DNA of 64,000 nt from Lumbricus rubellus (taxonomy: Eukaryota > Annelida > Clitellata > Crassiclitellata > Lumbricidae). Both the position numbers and the translations under genes were made by a program. The notes beneath the pieces are model-generated. The model saw only the letters and a program-made list of their open reading frames with translations. It did no database searches and was not told the origin of the DNA. Numbering within the stretch: position 1 is the stretch's first letter; each line of letters begins with the position of its first letter. Where the stretch lies: NCBI GenBank assembly GCA_945859605.1, contig OX243820.1, forward strand, positions 38,445,858-38,509,857, in the 5' to 3' direction. This document shows positions 23,224 to 36,000 of this stretch, one piece after another.

Positions 23224-24520
23224 AGACAAGACAAGCCAATTAATCTCACGATGTCACGAGTCCCACATATGTCGTTGCAGTATATAGGTCTATAGTCTAC
23301 ATGTTTACCATTGTGGCGGTCGTGGCAGAACGACCCTGGAAGAATTTGCAGGACATTAGATGGGACCCATATGTGGCATCTATACGTATACGTTAAACAT
23401 GGATCCCGATGGGTTTCATGTGGATATATGCTGGCAGGAAAGAACTTCTGAGGGTTCGGTTAATGTCTCTAGATCCGATCTTCCTTTCCTTGACATAACA
23501 AACCCTTCGACCGCTGACAAGACTGATGGTCATCTGGGTCAGAAACTTGACCCAATTAAACGAAGCTCTAGAGTTCCACAGTTATAGCTCTGCATCAAAG
23601 TGAAATTGAAACAGTCTTGTCACAATAAAGTAATAAAGTGCCGTTGGAACGCGTTTCCATCTCACATTAAGCTACAGATCACAGTATGGACCAAAATGAA
23701 GTTGGCTAAGCAGCTTCATAGCACATAGGCCTACTACTTAGGCCTAAACACAATGGTCCGTTAATTCCATGGCTAGTTCTACGGACCAAAAATTCTGCAG
23801 TCCTGCAGCGGTTTTTAAAACTGATTTACTGCAGGCAGAATATAAAAAAGTGCAAAACAACATTGGTCCACTTTTCGATCATGCTCAGCTTCGCATAGAA
23901 ATGAATAATTATAGACCTAATCGCTTTTGGTCACTTAATCCGATAGCCGTTCGTTCACGGCGATAACAACACTGCGTCATGGGAAACAAAGTATTATAAC
24001 ATAATCATTGGCAACACTATATGCTATAGTATACTGAAAAACTCACACGTACCATGCAGAAAGTCCTATAGCATCAAAATATGTGCATTAGAATTTATTT
24101 AAATGCACGTTTAGGCTCTATTGTTCTTTGAATGCTATCTGCTGCTAGGCTATATAGCTTAGTCCACTTATAAGTGTCTTTTGTTACGATTTAAAAAATA
24201 ACAAATGTTATAGATTGTGAGATAATTTGATCACTTTGGATCTTGGCTCTCACTTAATTTGAGGCACCAACCGGTCCACAACGGACCACTGTAATACGTT
24301 GGGAAACTATGTCCGAACTGGAGACAGTTTACAGTTTACACAGATAACTTCAGTATTCATGCAGCATCTTATTTTATGCATTGTATACACTTATCAGAAA
24401 TGATGATGCTGGTTATAGTCTTCGTCGACCTTAGATGAATTTTGCTGGGAGGGGACGGTTATCGGAAATAATTCTGATCGGAGTTTGAAAACAAAGAAAA
24501 CTAATCAATATATTATTATA
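23224..24520. other. No gene recognised
   Basis: Ordinary AT-rich DNA. Frames at 23360-23587 and 23769-23966 were considered and show no domain, start context or splice support. Confidence 0.35.
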
Positions 24521-24562
24521 ATATGTTGTTAATTATTCTAATGTCGTCGGCTTCCAACTGCC

Positions 24563-24568
24563 GCTCCC

Positions 24569-24599
<31 letters not shown>

Positions 24600-24605
24600 T
24601 CTCTT

Positions 24606-24639
<34 letters not shown>

Positions 24640-24645
24640 TCTCTT

Positions 24646-24690
<45 letters not shown>

Positions 24691-24735
24691 TTCTCTCATT
24701 CTCCCTCTTTCTCTTTGTCTGTCTTTCTCTGTCCA
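24563..24735. repeat. (CT)n / CTCTCTTT tract
   Basis: About 170 bp of TCTCTCTCTTTC-type repeats. All long frames here on both strands (S/L/F-rich or R/E-rich) are repeat translations. Confidence 0.93.
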
Positions 24736-26280
24736 TGCGAACGATGATTCGATCAACGGACGAGACAAAGTTCCTGTTCAAAAGAAACAGCAGTATATTA
24801 TTGAGAATTTTAAATACTATTTCACAGAAAATAATAATCTCGAAAAAAAATAATAATAATAATAACAACAATAATAACCTTGAATAAAATAATAATCATC
24901 ATAATTGCGACAATTTATCTAACATGGCGTCGGAACCCATGTAGCCATGCCGTTACCCGGACGCCTTACAAAGCAGTCTCTGTATTGGAATCTGTTAATC
25001 TTAGTTACAAATCTGACGGCCTTAATCTAATCTGATCAGTTCAAATGCGCAGTAGTAATTGTCACAGATGTGCAAAGGAATTTCTGAGTCCGGTTACCAT
25101 AGACCAGAGCTGAAAGTTGACATGAGACAAGTCTTTTTAAGATTTTTTTACAAATTTTGACTAATAAATGTATACCTCTCAAACTATGTTATTATTCAAA
25201 ATCCGTTATCTACATCTTCATCTCAATGCTCAATGCTCAAAAGATCGACGGTTCTCGAAAGTTCCATCAAAACGGATATTCTGAGAAAAGAAAGTCATGT
25301 GAACGAACAAAATTGCACCTAACTGCACTTCACGACTCTGGCTTTTGTCAACTGATATTCAAGAGAGAAAACAACTTCCTGAAGGGCATCTGTGTTATGT
25401 TTCGATATTAAAGCACTATATTAGGAGGGTCAAAAAACAAGTAACAACAGTTTGGAAAAGTCACGATGAGACGTAAGTGCTCATAATCACATGGTCTGTC
25501 ATCTGGTTGTTTTTTAAATTTTTATCAGCCTGCAGCGAACAGTTTGGTTGTCATTAGTACTTGGCGAAATATCAGAACTATTCTCCGGTCGTAGCTTATT
25601 ACTTCAGAACTGGTGGACCATATATATGGCACCAACTGCCACCAAGTACAGATGGTATTATCACAAGACTAATTAGAACTGAACCTTAAAAAATACTGAT
25701 TCAACTGATTCGATAGCTGTACAATGGACTACCAAGAGAACAAGCACTGTACAGTAGTGTACACTGAGAATCAACTCAATCTCATCAACATTGTCAATGA
25801 ATATCGCCTGTGTATGATAGTGTGTGTATCCGTGTGATCCGATATCTTCGCCGTACAATTCTTCGCCAATTAACCTCACAGTCACAACAGGTGCTTCGTC
25901 ACCCCTTCCCCCCATCCCCTTCCCCTGCCCCTCCCTGGCATCCCATCCCATCCCTCCCATCCCATCCTCTCCCATGCCCTCCCTGGCATCCCTGGCAAAG
26001 GACAACCCTTCTGACTCGACTCAGCTCCCGCCAATTAGCAGGTGCTTCAGTTTTCCAGTGGCGCTTTAGAATTTGGAGTCAGCAATTACGATATTCAGTT
26101 TCAGACGACCTTGAGGCTTGATCATCCGACCTTGATCAGCCGATGCATGATGCATCATGTTTCAACAACACCTGTACCATACGTGCACGGTGTAATGCTC
26201 TCTTCTCAACGTAAATTAACATTGCCTCCCGTTCTCTATTTTTCTCGGTGTTTTAGTCGGACTCTTAGCTGCTCAACTCT
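24736..26280. other. Intergenic, mostly unrecognised
   Basis: (AAT)n-like sequence at 24845-24900 and CCCATCCC-rich sequence at 25900-25995. No supported exon. Confidence 0.4.
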
Positions 26281-26284
26281 GGCG

Positions 26285-26285
26285 A

Positions 26286-26320
<35 letters not shown>

Positions 26321-26640
26321 ATAATATGTTGTTGGCAGCATCAGCAGCAGACAGTGGATACCATTGTGTGTCTGGTCTGTGTTTACTACATGTATGCATA
26401 CATGCATGTATGCATACATGCATGTATGCATACATGCATGTATGCATACATGCTGTTGTTGTATACTATGATTTGGTTGGGCGGATGCTACCGTGCATGT
26501 GCTCGAGGGAGATTGTACACCGCAAAGTCCGCAATGATCAATCGGAGGAAGAAGGAGAAGCTGCCGTCTGCTTGAAGTCTGGTATTCGTCTCTGGCAGTG
26601 TACATGTATATTGTACATGTATATTGTACAATGTATATGC
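26285..26640. repeat. (TCTG)n and palindromic CATGTATGCATACATG repeats
   Basis: (TCTG)n at 26287-26322. At 26390-26452 the unit CATGTATGCATACATG is repeated; each unit is its own reverse complement, so the block can form hairpins. A second palindromic run, GTACATGTATATTGTACATG, lies at 26600-26635. Confidence 0.88.
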
Positions 26641-26699
26641 AGTAAAACGTTCTTCTTCCATTAGTGAAAGTTTGCCAACAGAAGGAAAGCTGGCGTCAA

Positions 26700-26855
26700 C
26701 AATGACTCATAACATCCCATTCAATCCCATCGCACTCCACCCCATCCCATTCTATCCCATCCCCATCCCATTACCCCATTCCATCCCATCCCCATCCCAT
26801 TCTATCCCATCCCCATCCCATTCCCCCATTCCATCCCATCCCATGCATACTCACT
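26700..26855. repeat. CCCAT-rich minisatellite
   Basis: Units such as CATTCTATCCCATCCCCATC are repeated, with a longer duplicate CATTCCATCCCATCCCCATC. The same CCCAT/TCCC composition occurs at 25900-25995. Confidence 0.85.
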
Positions 26856-26899
26856 CACTCGCTAACGTACACTGCATCGCCAATGTTTAAAAACATCGG

Positions 26900-27540
26900 T
26901 CGAGAATCACGAAGATCTATTTAGTAAATTTATTAAAGATACTGAACATAATATTGCCAAGTTAGTTACTGTAGAGATGGGAAAATCCTTAAGAGACATA
27001 CACTGAATAGTTGGAGAAGTCTTACAGAACATCAGGCAAAAATATAAATGCTGAAGACACATTGACTGAAAGAAGATCAAGGCTCTGTGATCAGGAGATT
27101 TATTGAACCGATGAAGAATTGTTTTGATTTACTGATTAGATGGATAAATACTTAAATGACTCATTAAATAATACTAATTGAGGAGACGAAGACATGTTTA
27201 AATGACTGATTGAATAGAATGAGAAAATGTTCCAATTCAATGTTCCTCTATAAACTGAATATTCAGAAGATGCAAAAGAAACTTACTCAATAGCTGGAGA
27301 AATATTTCGATTGCTGAGCGAATGTTTGACGTGTGTCAATGTGTGAAATGAACTATTAGGTAAACTGAAACAATCAAAACAATCAAAAATCTTCTATTAA
27401 TACATCAATTTTTCCCATTTCAACTGATAAAGTCACGTGATGCATGGCTGAAATCTTAAGGTTTGTCATTAAAGTCTTCAAGTGCAACGTTTCAAACCAG
27501 TGGTCTCAGTCACCTTGAGTCCCATATAAGGTTACCGTAA
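26900..27540. other. AT-rich intergenic, nothing recognised
   Basis: Contains weakly periodic 'ctgaatattcagaaga'-like sequence but no clear repeat, exon or RNA gene. Confidence 0.35.
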
Positions 27541-27554
27541 TTGCACCATACGTA

Positions 27555-27915
27555 TACAGACATGCAGACAGACGGACAGACAGACAAACAGACGGATGGA
27601 CAGACAGACAGACGGACAGACAGACAGACGGACAGACAGACAGACAGACAGACGGACAAAGTGCGATACATCCTGCCAAAGCTGCTGTAGAAAAGCTCCT
27701 TAAATAATATTTGGTCTTCTTGCACTGATCACGTGCTTAAGTTGTTGACGCCAAGATATCGGACAACGGCATTAAGCACCGACACAGACAGACAGACAGA
27801 CACATAGACAGACAGACAAAGACAGACGAGGAAACAGGCGGACGGACGAACGGAATGAAGGAGAGAAATCAATACATGAATGTCCGTCCGTCTGTCCTCC
27901 TGTCTGTCTGTATCG
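27555..27915. repeat. (CAGA)n / (CGGA)n tetranucleotide tracts
   Basis: ACAGACAGACGG-type repeats at 27558-27660 and 27780-27848, then the complementary TCCGTCTG type at 27882-27912. Confidence 0.88.
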
Positions 27916-27989
27916 GTGTTTAGCATACGTGACACGTGACACGTGTCTAAAACACCGAAAAGAAACAACGATCCACCGGATTTTCATTC

Positions 27990-28592
<603 letters not shown>

Positions 28593-28603
28593 GCAGCAGC
28601 TGA

Positions 28604-28692
28604 CCGGTCCTTCACGAGTCGTCTCCCATCAGCTGTGAAGAGCTTCAGATTGGTGTGGACTGTAAGAGGCGCTATATAAATATATACATACA
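28604..28692 (+). repeat. L2-like LINE 3' tail
   Basis: CCTTCACGAGTCGTCTCCCA and later GTAAGAGGCGCTATATAAAT followed by ATATACATA match the usual '...aagcgctatataaat' end of L2/CR1-type retrotransposons. Only the last 90 bp are present. Confidence 0.5.
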
Positions 28693-28702
28693 ATACACGA
28701 CA

Positions 28703-29436
28703 TTACATTAGAATATATTGCAGAGATAACAAACCATTGAAGAACTTACTTATGACAATAAGAACGACGATTATTCCAATCACGACCAGAACGATTGTTG
28801 TCTGCAAGACAGAAAAAGAAAACAAAGAACATGACATAATAGTCACATATCTTACGTGACGTATACTCTAACCAACTGGTCATGGCGTTCAACCTGTAAT
28901 GCAGAGTATAATATGGGTTCGATCCTCCTACTCCTCCTCCTTCTGCCCTCCTGCTACTCCTCCTGCTCGCTACTCCTCCTCCTCTTCTGAGATAGTCATA
29001 GTCATTCGTTCATTTCCGAGATTTATATAGCGCCCCTTCAAGACCACCTACTCAGAAGTGCTTCCAACCCAACCCCGGCTAAAGAGAACATAACGCAACA
29101 TAATCACATCTTACGTGACGTACTGTAACCAACTATACCTATAATTGCTATTATTAATCATGATCATCATAATTATTATCATTTTCATAATCATTATCGT
29201 AGTCATTATCATTATTACGTTTCTGTTGGTGATGAGTATAAACATAGATAGGCCTACTATACCTTGAAGTCTTTCCACCAGAAGGTATTTTTCAGTTTCC
29301 CTGCAGTGTTCTTAAAGGCACCGGCCGCCTCATCCAAATTATCTGCATAATAATAACAAAATAAAGAGATATAATCAGCAAGACAAAAAAGACATTTTGG
29401 CACAAGTTCATAATTCCACGAATTTCTAAAAGTTAC

Positions 29437-29468
<32 letters not shown>

Positions 29469-32005
29469 TTAAACTGGCTCTGAAAAATTGTTAAAAATTG
29501 TAAACAGCTGAGGAGTATTTTTTCACAAAGCCACCAACTTGTGAACAGATTAAAATTAAAATGACTGTCTTCCATAAACCACCATCTAGTCTGCATGCAT
29601 ATACTGCCATTGGTCTGTAGACGACTGTATAGGCCTAAATACTATTATTACTGTCATTATCACTCTTATTACTACTATTACTATCATAATGACTACTATA
29701 TTACTACTACTATTAATACAAGCATAGTACTATTAATATTATCATTATTTTTACTATAATTATAAAAATTATTACGACTATAACTACCACTACTATTAAT
29801 ACCATTACTACACTATAATTATTACTATAAATTTTAAGTTGAAAAGACCTGCTCGGGAGACGAGTTCGGTTAGCGTTTTGTCTCTCTCCATAACTTTGTC
29901 GATATTGAACCTCATGATGTTTGATATCTGAAAAACAACAGACTACTTTTAAGTTAACTATTTAATGTGAAGTGACATTTATCTGCTTAACTATCCAAAC
30001 ATTTTAATGATAAACTGCAATGGTCTCCCGATCATGTTTAGTGCTGTTTAGTGTACCATTTAAATCAGGGGTGTCAAACCTTTTTTAGTGGCGGGCCAGT
30101 TTGAACATCTTCTAACAAGTGGCGGGCCAGTGTGAACATTTTCTAGCAAGTGGCGGGCCAGAGTGTCGAAGCTCCTGAGCAAAATTGGGTAGTGATCTGA
30201 GAGAGAGCTCCGGGCTTGGTCAGCCAATTCCCAGAAAAGTCCAAATATTGCGAAGAGATCTTGATTCAATGTCCACTTTCGCTTCTTATTAACTTTGACA
30301 ACATTTTAAATAATTTTTGAATCTTTAGGGAAGGCTCTGCGGGCCAGAAAAAAATCGTCGGCGGGCCAGAAATGGCCCGCGGGCCAGCTCTTTGACACCC
30401 CTGATTTAAATTGTTAATCTTCTGATTGCATTTTATGACTAAAAGAAATCAGATGCACAGCTAATCTGAAAAATATATAATCCTCATTTATATTCTTAGA
30501 ACTGACACGAGCGCATTAATGATTGATGACAAGTCCTATTGTATTGTATTGTATTAAAACATTTATAAAATCAATATAGTACGAACGGAAGTACAGAGGT
30601 AACGAAAAGAGTTGAATTTAAATGTTTGGCAGCCATGCAAGACGTCCATCACATCCTAATGCTTCTCATTTCACCAATTAATTATGCCACCTAGCGAATG
30701 AAAACCCACAATGACTTTTCAAATGGTATAGCAGAAGTCAATATTATGTGCGCTGCAGTTAATTTTCTTTTCCTGTTTAGTCTATACCCTCACCATTTAA
30801 ATTGCTAATCTTCTGATTGCATTTTATGACTAAAAGAAATCAGATGCACAGCTAATCTGAAAAATATATAATCCTCAATAATCCTTCATTGTTATCATTA
30901 ACCTAAATCCACTGCAGTAACTGTATAGGTGGTCTATCAGTTAGCTTACATTTTACACTGCAAAGCCTTGAAAATTCTGCATCCCTGCAGTTGATAAGGA
31001 CATTGGTGTGCCGAGCGCAACCAACTATTTCCTTAGATTCATATAGCACAGTATTAGCACTACTCTCTAATTATCTAATAGATATGGCAACATTTTTGCA
31101 AAGGAGGATCGTTTGAGTGAAAGAATCTCACAGCATCAACTTGTGTCTGTGTGTACAAGAACTTTGCAGATTGCGTCCTTGGTGTACTTGACAACCGACT
31201 ACTCCTCCTGCTCTCTTGTCTATATAAGCAAAACAGAATTAAAATTATATGCATATATAGCCTAAGCATATACCTGGGTACCAGAATCCAACAGAAGCTT
31301 TGCCTGAATATATTGAAAACATCATGTTCAGCAAAAACATTGATACAACATTCATTGAATTTGAAGCTTATAGTAAATTCACCAACATTTTGTTTCTCAG
31401 GAGTCAGGACTAATTTTAAACTCTGTTCGGAGAAAACCAGACTAAAAATGAGGAATTATCATGGTTTCAAATTGGCTCTATTTTAATATTTAGGGTGCCA
31501 TATATATGCACATTGATGGCTCCACATTTAAGATCCATGATGACTTAATAATAACCGTTACCTCCTGGTGACAGGTGTGAACTCCATATCCAACTAGGCT
31601 ACTCAATCAATGGCACGGGGCCCCCAATCACCATTTTAAAATCACCCCGACATCCTCGAGTGTCAACCCTTTCCTTTCCTTCCCGCTAAACTTGTGTACT
31701 CGTCACTGACCCGTTGTCCATTTGCGCTTGTGCATTCAGGAAAAGCAGTGTGAGAATTGTGAAAAAGTAACTGAGGGGCTGGACTATGATCCACTTCGAA
31801 TTGGGGTGTGAAAACAGACTTTACTATGGGGCTCTAAGAAAGACTAGGGGCTGAAACCTCTCAGTCCCCGGCAATTATCACCCTGAGACAAAGATGCAAA
31901 ATAGTTAGCTAACCTTTGCTTTTTCTGGCCTTCCTTTTTCTTCGGCCTCGGATCCCTTTCATCCGCTGGAGACTCACTGTCAGCATCGTCTGACTCCTCC
32001 GTCAT
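28703..32005 (-). CDS. VAMP: Synaptobrevin/VAMP-family v-SNARE
   Basis: Vesicle v-SNARE that zips with syntaxin and SNAP-25-type partners to drive membrane fusion. Coding exons on the minus strand: 32005-31914, 31219-31132, 29927-29849, 29342-29263 and 28801-28703. Phases join exactly and every intron is GT-AG. The start of exon 2 has alternatives; an AG a few bases further in also keeps frame. The product would be 145 residues: an acidic/basic head (MTEESDDADSESPADERD), then YTQTQVDA (about 53-60), ISNIMRFNIDKVMERDKTL with the zero-layer Arg at about residue 75, a juxtamembrane FWWKDFK (about 107-113) and a membrane anchor TTIVLVVIGIIVVLIVI. The WWK motif and ERD match brevin-type VAMPs rather than VAMP4, 5 or 8. 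After the anchor, ATAA|GTAAGT is a strong donor, so a further terminal exon with another C-tail is possible; unspliced, the frame stops at 28705-28703. Head to head with CENP-H. Confidence 0.9.
28865..29095. repeat. SINE-like fragments in the last VAMP intron
   Basis: Two parts are visible. 28872-28940 resembles a tRNA head (ACCAACTGGTCATGGCGTTC, then a B-box-like GGGTTCGATCC), followed by CTCCTC repeats. 29005-29095 (TTATATAGCGCCCCTTCAAG, then AGAAGTGCTTCCAACC) belongs to a dispersed family also seen at 35577-35765, 39955-40090 and 59033-59215. Confidence 0.45.
30066..30403. mobile_element. hAT MITE, 8-bp TSD ATTTAAAT
   Basis: The element starts CAGGGGTGTCAAACC and ends (complement) CAGGGGTGTCAAAGAG. 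It has TGGCGGGCCAG sub-repeats inside the left end and GGCCCGCGGGCCAGC inside the right end. ATTTAAAT flanks it exactly at 30058-30065 and 30404-30411. End sequence and 8-bp duplication are typical of short hAT (Charlie-like) elements. It lies in VAMP intron 2. A paralogous empty site exists at 30785-30873. Confidence 0.9.
30404..30486. repeat. 80-bp direct duplication, copy 1 (filled site)
   Basis: TTTAAATTGTTAATCTTCTG through to AAAAATATATAATCCTC is nearly identical to 30792-30873. Copy 1 abuts the right end of the hAT element at 30403. Confidence 0.88.
30785..30873. repeat. 80-bp direct duplication, copy 2 (empty site)
   Basis: Same sequence as 30404-30486 but with the left flank CACCATTTAAATTGCTAATC uninterrupted. 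It therefore shows the target as it was before hAT insertion, with a single ATTTAAAT. Confidence 0.88.
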
Positions 32006-33066
32006 TACCTTTGTTTAACGTTTCATTATTGTTACTCGGCATGAAATAAAGATTTCAGACGACGTTCGCTGATTGTAAACTATCGTCGTAAAAGCATTAA
32101 TTTTGTTCTTAATTAAATTCTGGTCGAAACGCATTTCTGTATTCTTAGCTGTATAGCGTTTTCTATCGATGCTTTTGTTTTCAATAAGCAAAGCATATCC
32201 GGTGACTGAATCGTATAGCGCCACTATAAATGTCAAACAAGTAAGTAAGTAATTCCAAACGCTGGCACTACAAAGACTACTAGTGCAACAAGTTACAACA
32301 ACAACAGCAGCAGCAATAACTACTGATGCTATTATTACTACAATTACTACTTAGAGACTGAGATATGAAAAAAACTAACAGACTCTGAGAAACAGTGCGC
32401 AGTGCTTTGTCGTTTTGAAGTTAACGACCTAACGACTTAACAGCCATCCTCACCGTTAGCAAAATATTGTTGTAATATGCATTAAGTGATCTGAACTTTA
32501 CTAGTTTTTTAAATACTGCTTTTATATTCTCGAATAACATCAATTCGTGTTTCTACCGTAAGTATAGCCAGAAGAGTTATAGTGCTAGAAAAAAGTTGAC
32601 TGGAAGTCTGGAACGGAAGTCGAACTTGGTTAATGTTGGCGGTGAAAAATTGCGATTTTCTGTTAACGTATTTCTTTAAACGTCTTATTTAACCTATTAC
32701 GTCCATGTAGAAATGCTTGATTTAAGTCGTCCAGTCACTGCATAATTGTAAGTGCAAAGTTTTGTCTTTGATATGACGACCGCTATTAACAATGCGAATA
32801 CAGGTTCGAAAGGAGCGGAACGGTTTCCCTCGAAGGCCTATGTTTAGTTGTTTACTATCGTACTTGTTTCCGTTATATGTAAGTGGAAAATGTGACGGTT
32901 TATTTATGCTGAATAACAACGAGGTCGACGTTGCGTTTCAAACCAAAACAATAATATAAGAGTGCCACGTTGGTCGCCTGCTGCGGTTTGTCAGTGAGCT
33001 TGTCGATAAATATGAATATCTGTTATTATTCATTGCAGCAGTAAGCAAGGGTGTGGCGACTGTGAA
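32006..33066. promoter_or_regulatory. Divergent VAMP/CENP-H intergenic region
   Basis: This 1,061-bp interval separates the VAMP start (minus) from the CENP-H start (plus), so it must hold the 5' UTRs and promoters of both. It is AT-rich with a GAGCGGAACGG stretch near 32815 but no clear TATA or CCAAT elements. Part may be noncoding 5' exon. Assignment is by position only. Confidence 0.5.
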
Positions 33067-36000
33067 ATGGCTTCTGTTTCTGGACATCAGATGCCAGAGT
33101 CGGATGTGGAGCCAATCCATGAAGATAGTTCTGAGGGAAGCAGAAATGAGACGACGTCCACATCAAGCACGGGTCAACGGAGGTCGACAGAAGGACTGCA
33201 AGATGATTCTGTTCTCTTCTACTACCGAACGCTGGAGTGGTTGGAAGCAGAGGTCGAACAACACAAGACGCAACTGCACGCTATAAAAAGTGAGTTGATC
33301 TTTTGCTTTTGTTTGTTAAGTAAGCAAGGAAGTGGTTTCCTTGCATAGGATTTTTGACTGATATATCTTGGTTTCAGAGTGTTCGTCAGTATGAAAGGCC
33401 ATGATTTGATGCACGTAGGATGAATATGATGTGGACTGTAAAACTTCGAAATAGTCTGCAGAAATCTTTTGTTTCATTCTTTCCTTTTTTCTGATGACTT
33501 ATGCAGGGACTTAAATTTTTTAAGTTTTTTTTAAAATTTGAAATCGGTTTAGTAAAAGTAGAAGTGTATGTGAATTATTTCAGTTGTGTTTTCAAACTTT
33601 TACAGTATATCAAATTGTTTTTATCTATTTTGTTACTCTTGTACTAAGGGGTCACTGATTTCGTTCTATTTTCAGGTCTAGAGTCCATGACAGAAGATCA
33701 GTTTACTCCTAATAGGTACGTTGTTGGCAACTTGTTGCCCACCATATTCTCAAGTATCACAGTTAGTGTTGTGAGGCGGAAATCTTTCCCGGAAAGTTTC
33801 ATATCTTTCCGGAAACTTTCGGAAACTTTCCGACGTATCTTTCCGGAAACTTTCCAAAAAATTTCCGATATTTTTCCATCAATACAATATTACTAAATAA
33901 CAATTTATATCCATAAATATGCTTAAACATCAATCACTGTAAGCTGTATTCTTTAGTCATTGCTGATTTTTTCATTCAATAAACAACACTTATTGCTTAC
34001 TGTTTAGTGTACACACCGACACTACATTTAAGAATTAATTGCAATCAGACTTCACTGTTATTATGTGGAAAAGTTTTATGAGTTGATCGCCTAACTCTTC
34101 TTATTTTTTACTTTTGAAATATATGAAACAAAAACAGCAATTGATTCAGTACACTATAGACACCAAATGTTTTAATAAGTACTGCAACAGATTAATTCCT
34201 ACATGCAATTATTTTATGCTTGAAATATGATGTTATTGGCAATGCCATTGCAGTGTGAGACTAATCTATTTTCAAATCTGCTTTTCTTGGTAAGCAGCAA
34301 AGAATATGTTTTGGTTTAAATTTTCTATCTATGAGTTGTTGCCTTGAGTAAGCGGTGCACGGACTAAGGAAAAGCCTTTTTTAAAATTATCTTATGTAAC
34401 CTTATTTATTTATTTACTGTCCATAATTATTTTCTTTAATTTATTACTTCTGAAATCCCTTACATTCTTTCCTTACTTTCAAGGATTCAGCTAATTTACA
34501 TCACCATTTAACTGTTGCAATATAATCCTAAATAGCACAATGAAAGAAATAATTGAGCAGGCTCAAAGCAGCTGCCAAAATGTCAAATTGTCAGATATTC
34601 TGAACTGCTTAATGAAAGCACTTAATGGTCATTTTAATTCTTTAAGGTGAACATTTCCCACATTGCCAATAAAAGGAACTTTAAAAACTCAAATTTTCAT
34701 ATGTTTTCTGATAGGGAAAAGGTAACATCATGTGTTAGATGTATTTTTCGGTCTACGGAAAGTTTCCGGAAACTTTCCGGAAACTTTCCGGAAACTTTCC
34801 GGAAACTTTCCGGAAAAATATCTTTCCGGAAAAGCTACATCACTAATCACAGTAATAATAAATTATTAATTAATTCATTCATTCATTCTATGAGCTTAAA
34901 ATGCGCCCTGCAAGAAAATCTATGCAAGAGTGCTTACAGCCCAGCCACGGCAAAAGAAAAAAGACTCGAGAGATTTATGAAACCGAGTTTGATTGGTCAG
35001 ATGTAATAAATACAGCTTTTTAGGGACGTCATTCGAGATGGATGACCCACAATTTATTTTTAATTCATTACTAGGAAATGGTTGCTTTGATTTGCTCTTA
35101 GGAAAACTCTTTCTTTGGTTTTTCATTTTCGCCAGATGTTTAGGTTGTCTATTTTTTCCGTTTCTACGGAATGCATGTAAGGTGTGTCTGATAGTCTTGG
35201 TTAGTATGATGCGCTCTGTTGTGAAGTTGGGTATTCAAATCCCTGGCAAGAAAGGAATTTGTTTAGAAAATTTCCTCTCCACCTGTGCCAACTTAGTCAT
35301 TGGATGTACGAACAATGAACGTGCCTAAGAATGCAGAGAGTTCGAATAAGAAGAAGGTTTTTCTTCAGAGTCTAATGAAGCAGCCCTTCGTAATTTATAG
35401 AAAAATTATCTCATTGTCAATTTCTAAGATTTTAAAACTGTTTGTATTCTGATTTCTGCAGAACTCAGGAGCTACAAGAAAAGCTAGTAAAGCTATCAAC
35501 GGATAGGAATATCCTCAAGTCCATGCTACAGTCGTAAGTTACTTGATTATCTATCTTTCTGTCTATCTACTTGTCTATGCAATTTATATGGAACCCCTTC
35601 AAGGTAAAGTACTCAGAGGCACTCCCGACTCAGGCATGGCCAGAGAGGAAAGTCTTGAGTAGTTTACAGAAGGAGTTAGAAGAAGGAGTTAGACAAGCCC
35701 TACGGAAAGGAACGCAGGCCAACTTTAGAGGAGACTAAATATTCCAAACAGAGGGACCCACAGTCGAAATTACGTTTTATATTTGGTAATATTTTTAACA
35801 TACATGTTGGCTTTATTGTTGTTTTCACACATCTTCTTATGTGGTGATTCAGATAAAAATTCTAAGTTGAGTGAATTTTGTTTTAGAGTTAATTTGAGTC
35901 AGACGATGATTGAAGTAATGTTTCAACAAACTGGTGAAAAGAACTCAAAGATACAGACGTGAGTTATTCTCTTGTTATTGTTTCTTTGATAGTTGATACA

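Noticed and set aside
34993..35328. 111-codon plus frame and minus-strand counterpart in CENP-H intron 2
   Set aside because: No domain, start context or splice support; probably transposon-derived sequence, but no family could be recognised.
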